Shown: positions 22,155-24,498 of the stretch, one piece after another
Layout of the letters: the number at the start of each line of letters is the position of its first letter
How positions within the stretch are numbered: the stretch's first letter is position 1
IMG/VR virus record: IMGVR_UViG_3300042987_000307
Location: 1-24,498 of that record
Direction: 5' to 3' (one strand)
Length of the DNA stretch: 24,498 nt
Source of the DNA: a virus
Made by a program: the position numbers and the translations under genes
The notes under the pieces: generated by a model
The model's database searches: none
Told to the model about the DNA's origin: nothing
The model's input: only the letters and a program-made list of their open reading frames with translations

Positions 22155-22913
22155 ATGCGCGTCGAAGCCGAAGAATACTTCGCCATCATCCCAGAATGGG
22201 TGCTATACGGCGACATCACCGCATCAGCCGTCAGGGTCTACGCAGTACTTAACCGGTACGCGAACAGCGACACCGGTAAATGCCACCCCTCTCGAAAAAG
22301 CATCGCCGCTAAAGCCCGGATCGGACTATCCACAGTTGACCGGGCAATAGACGAACTTGTTGCCTTCGGAGCAGTCACCGTCCGCCACCAGAAATCCGAG
22401 ACAGGCGACCACACCAGCAACGAATACACTCTCAAAATGAATAGAGGTCTATCCACAATGAATAGACCGTCCCCCCAAAATGAACAGACGGGTCTATTCA
22501 AAAGTGATAACCAAACCATAGCCATTCTTAACCAGAGCCAAGAATCAGAATCTTCATCATCTAACGATGACGGATTCGATGAGTTCTGGCAGATGTACCC
22601 CCGTAAAGTCGGCAAAGACGGAGCACGCACCGCCTTCAAAAGAGCACGAAAAAAAACCAGCCTCGAAACCATCCTCGCCGGACTCCACCTCTACAACCTC
22701 ACGCGCCCCAAAGAAACCCACTACATCGCCCACCCCACCACATGGCTCAATCAAGGACGCTGGGCCGACGAACCAGAAAACTTGCAGCCTACAAATAACC
22801 CCGACTCAGACCCCCAACCCATCTGGCAGCCCTGCGGCAACTGCTGGAACGGCTGGATCGAACAACCCGACAACACCCTCGCCCCCTGCCCCTGCCGAAC
22901 AAACTTCATGTAA
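22155..22913 (+). CDS. Replication initiation protein (lambda O / DnaT-like)
   Basis: A 252-residue protein. Residues ~21-92 are a winged-helix DNA-binding domain (HPSRKSIAAKARIGLSTVDR at 44-63, then FGAVTV and EYTL). A linker (93-140) of repeated MNR words and Ser-rich sequence follows. The C-terminal part has FWQMYPRKVGK (144-154) and HPTTWLNQGRW (193-203), typical of phage replication proteins that help load the host helicase, and ends with four cysteines (C227, C230, C245, C247) that may bind zinc. The ATG has AGGAGG 5-6 nt upstream. It is the first gene of the rightward block. The DNA for the linker contains iteron-like repeats, as in lambda O. Confidence 0.82.
   Translation: MRVEAEEYFAIIPEWVLYGDITASAVRVYAVLNRYANSDTGKCHPSRKSIAAKARIGLSTVDRAIDELVAFGAVTVRHQKSETGDHTSNEYTLKMNRGLSTMNRPSPQNEQTGLFKSDNQTIAILNQSQESESSSSNDDGFDEFWQMYPRKVGKDGARTAFKRARKKTSLETILAGLHLYNLTRPKETHYIAHPTTWLNQGRWADEPENLQPTNNPDSDPQPIWQPCGNCWNGWIEQPDNTLAPCPCRTNFM
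22434..22504. repeat. Iteron-like repeats, candidate replication origin
   Basis: Direct repeats of consensus A(A/C)AATGAA(T/C)AGA start at 22434, 22455 and 22477, that is 21 and 22 bp apart, two helical turns. An inverted copy (GGTCTATTCA) lies at 22491-22500, and a partial one (GGTCTATCC) at 22446-22454. AT-rich sequence follows. The repeats lie inside the linker-coding part of the replication gene. Confidence 0.55.
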
Positions 22914-22938
22914 TCAGTCAATTACCCAAAGGAGAGAA

Positions 22939-23916
22939 GTGAAAGCGACCATCCTTGTTGGCGACGTGCGTCAACGACTCAAAGACATCCCCGACAACAC
23001 CGTACAAGCCTGTATTACCAGCCCGCCGTATTGGGGGCTACGAGACTACGGCCACGATGGACAGATCGGCTTGGAACAGTCACCTGCTGAGTACGTCGCA
23101 GAAATGGTTGCCGTGTTCGAGGAAGTGCGTCGAGTCTTGCGGGACGACGGGGTGCTGTGGCTCAACCTCGGAGACTCCTACAACGGTACAGCAAACAACG
23201 GAACCGGACAAAACGGATTCAACGACGGACGCACCAACCGAGACAAACGATTTAGCGTCGGTGGGGTAGAAGGACTCAAACCAAAAGACCTTGTTGGTAT
23301 CCCGTGGCGAGTAGCGTTCGCCCTTCAAGAAGCAGGCTGGTGGCTACGCCAAGACATTATCTGGCATAAACCCAACCCCATGCCAGAATCCGTCACCGAC
23401 CGATGCACCAAAGCCCACGAATACCTGTTTATGCTCACCAAATCACCAAAGTATTTCTTTGACTCATCAACCATAGACGAAGAAGCAAAAACCGCCCCCG
23501 GTGCAACATGGAAAGAACGCAAAGCCGCCGGAGCAACAGCAGGAAACGTCATAGTCGGAGACGGACGGCGCAACGGAACCCAACGCGTTGTCCACGGCGA
23601 AGGCGTAACCAGCAACCTCACAAGACAAGACGGACGCAGAAACAAACGCTCCGTCTGGACAATCAACACCAAACCCTTCAAAGGCGCACACTTCGCAGTC
23701 ATGCCAGAAGCCCTCTGCGAACCCCCCATCCTCGCCACCAGCCGCGAAAACGACCTCATCCTCGACCCATTCACCGGATCAGGAACCGTCGCCACCGTCG
23801 CCCTCCGACACAACCGAAACTATATTGGGGTAGAACTCAACCCCGAATACGTCCAAATCGCTGTCAACCGAATCACCGACGACCAACCACTTATGAACGA
23901 GGTAGAAATCAAATGA
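22939..23916 (+). CDS. DNA methyltransferase, beta class (N4-cytosine or N6-adenine)
   Basis: A 325-residue enzyme that transfers methyl from S-adenosylmethionine to a DNA base. The catalytic motif TSPPYWGLRDYG is N-terminal (SPPY at 28-31), and the AdoMet-binding motif DPFTGSGTV is C-terminal (from 276), the beta-class order. SPPY is common to N4-cytosine and some N6-adenine enzymes, so the target base is open. The GTG at 22939 is chosen: AAGGAG lies 4 nt upstream and the gene then begins KATILVGDVRQRL, as in the family. A longer frame starting at 22567 would run out of frame through the replication gene. No restriction partner is nearby, so it is probably an orphan that protects phage DNA. 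Confidence 0.9.
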   Translation: MKATILVGDVRQRLKDIPDNTVQACITSPPYWGLRDYGHDGQIGLEQSPAEYVAEMVAVFEEVRRVLRDDGVLWLNLGDSYNGTANNGTGQNGFNDGRTNRDKRFSVGGVEGLKPKDLVGIPWRVAFALQEAGWWLRQDIIWHKPNPMPESVTDRCTKAHEYLFMLTKSPKYFFDSSTIDEEAKTAPGATWKERKAAGATAGNVIVGDGRRNGTQRVVHGEGVTSNLTRQDGRRNKRSVWTINTKPFKGAHFAVMPEALCEPPILATSRENDLILDPFTGSGTVATVALRHNRNYIGVELNPEYVQIAVNRITDDQPLMNEVEIK

Positions 23917-24152
23917 CATGGAATGAACACGACGCAACCATCCTCGAACAACAAACCACCATCATGCGCTATCAGTCAATCCTCACCGAACTCACCGAAG
24001 AAAACGACGACCTCCAAACCGAAATCGAAAACCTCGAAGACGAACTCTACGACATCCGAGCCAACCGCCCCAAAAACTGGCCGCTCACCCTCCTCCTCGC
24101 CCTCCAAACAGCAACACTCACCCTCACCATCATCCAACTCACAAGGAACTAA
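23913..24152 (+). CDS. Small coiled-coil protein with C-terminal membrane helix
   Basis: A 79-residue protein. Residues ~8-50 are an acidic coiled coil (ILTELTEENDDLQTEIENLE), then RANRPKNW, and a hydrophobic C-terminal helix (PLTLLLALQTATLTLTIIQL) that should anchor it in the membrane with the coiled coil in the cytoplasm. The ATG overlaps the methyltransferase stop (ATGA), so it is translationally coupled. Function is unknown. A spanin-like or holin-accessory role is conceivable, but the early position and lack of lysis neighbours argue against a firm call. Confidence 0.7.
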   Translation: MTWNEHDATILEQQTTIMRYQSILTELTEENDDLQTEIENLEDELYDIRANRPKNWPLTLLLALQTATLTLTIIQLTRN

Positions 24153-24155
24153 ACC

Positions 24156-24383
24156 ATGACCTTCCACGAATGGCTCAACACCGGAATCCGAAACGGCTGG
24201 TGCGGCCCCGCAATCTGCTACACCCACGACGGCCTCCCTACCACAGAACAAGAAGACCAAGAATTCGAACAAGGCGACCCCTGCATCCACATCCTCCGTC
24301 TCTACGACAGCCGCGAAACCAAAAAAGAAATCGAAAACAACCACACCCCCTCCATGTGGCGCAAAGCCGAACCGCTGCTATAA
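24156..24383 (+). CDS. Small conserved phage protein (75 aa), unknown function
   Basis: A 75-residue protein starting MTFHEWLNTGIRNGWCGP. The pattern EWL..G...GWCGP..CYTHDG.P.T...........GDPC.HI.RLY, ending PSMWR, is one I recall from short uncharacterised genes of actinobacterial phages. Cys16, Cys21 and Cys43 with His24 and His45 are conserved-looking and could bind metal (inference). AAGGAA precedes the ATG and the gap from the preceding stop is 3 nt. The last codons overlap a perfect extended -10 element (TGCTATAAT). Confidence 0.72.
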   Translation: MTFHEWLNTGIRNGWCGPAICYTHDGLPTTEQEDQEFEQGDPCIHILRLYDSRETKKEIENNHTPSMWRKAEPLL

Positions 24384-24384
24384 T
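24376..24384 (+). promoter_or_regulatory. Extended -10 promoter element at the end of the rightward block
   Basis: TGCTATAAT is a perfect extended -10 (TGn plus TATAAT), overlapping the last codons and stop of the 75-aa gene. No convincing -35 lies 16-18 bp upstream, which extended -10 promoters can do without. Transcription would enter the structured non-coding stretch that follows. Confidence 0.5.
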
Positions 24385-24498
24385 CAACCCACAGCCTCTA
24401 AACCTCGGACGGCGTACACCCCTTGCAAGGTGCGGGCCTCACACACGGAAACGTGGGTAGATCCCCCATGCCCAACCGACCAACGGCTGACGCAGTAA
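24385..24498 (+). other. Structured non-coding stretch and possible start of a gene cut by the right edge
   Basis: After the promoter element come a 10-bp perfect palindrome (CCTTGCAAGG, 24421-24430), a 4-bp hairpin with a GAAA loop (CACG-GAAA-CGTG, about 24444-24455) and a GGG/CCC pairing next to it. A frame from ATG at 24468 (MPNRPTADAV) is open to the window end but has no clear ribosome-binding site. A tRNA was considered and not supported. It may be a leader RNA for the next gene. Confidence 0.35.

Noticed and set aside
22567-22938. Upstream extension of the methyltransferase reading frame
   Set aside because: It runs out of frame across the replication gene with low-complexity Pro/Thr/Ser sequence; the GTG at 22939 has a good ribosome-binding site and a family-like N-terminus.
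24405-24480. tRNA-like arrangement (anticodon-like arm near 24415-24435 and T-arm-like GTGGG...CCCAT near 24453-24470)
   Set aside because: The anticodon-like loop has 8 nt, the T-loop lacks TTC and A58, and there is no D-arm or matching acceptor stem.

Overview
The window is part of the genome of a tailed, double-stranded DNA bacteriophage (Caudoviricetes). Terminase, portal, scaffold, an N4-gp56-like major capsid protein, connector and tail/appendage genes are all present, and I see no cellular housekeeping gene. Moderate-to-high GC, frequent GTG starts and several small protein families that I associate with actinobacterial phages suggest an actinobacterial host, possibly aquatic. The host is inference only. 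I found no integrase, repressor, holin, endolysin or tRNA here.

About 22 kb, from position 21987 down to the left edge, is one leftward late block of 23 genes. In transcription order: large terminase, portal, a small Pro/Gln-rich protein, four large or mid-sized putative internal-virion or tape-measure-like proteins (1499, 248, 654 and 365 aa), scaffold, major capsid, a small structural protein, a protein built of ten 20-residue repeats, a small paralogue of its C-terminal domain, a small CxxC protein, a GT4-type glycosyltransferase, five very small mostly Lys-rich proteins, a connector-like protein, a beta-propeller-like tail protein, a tail-fibre-like protein and a partial appendage protein cut by the left edge. 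Most genes overlap by 1 to 7 nt (TGATG, TAATG or GTGA junctions), so translation is probably coupled along the block.

From 22155 to the right edge the genes run rightward: a lambda-O/DnaT-like replication protein, a beta-class DNA methyltransferase, a coiled-coil protein with a C-terminal membrane helix, and a small conserved protein. The two blocks diverge from a 167-bp region where a rightward and a leftward promoter overlap physically, which looks like an early/late switch. A second leftward promoter with the same architecture (TTGCA-type -35, 16-bp spacer, TATACT) precedes the scaffold-capsid pair.

The least expected signals are not genes. The linker of the replication gene carries iteron-like repeats, a candidate origin inside the initiator gene as in lambda O. 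Several leaders and junctions of the late block hold RNA hairpins: an 18-bp stem with a UUCG loop after the capsid gene, which pairs fully only in leftward RNA; mutually exclusive stems at the capsid ribosome-binding site; a stem covering the portal ribosome-binding site; and a terminator-like stem in the terminase leader. Protein modules are also re-used among the tail genes.
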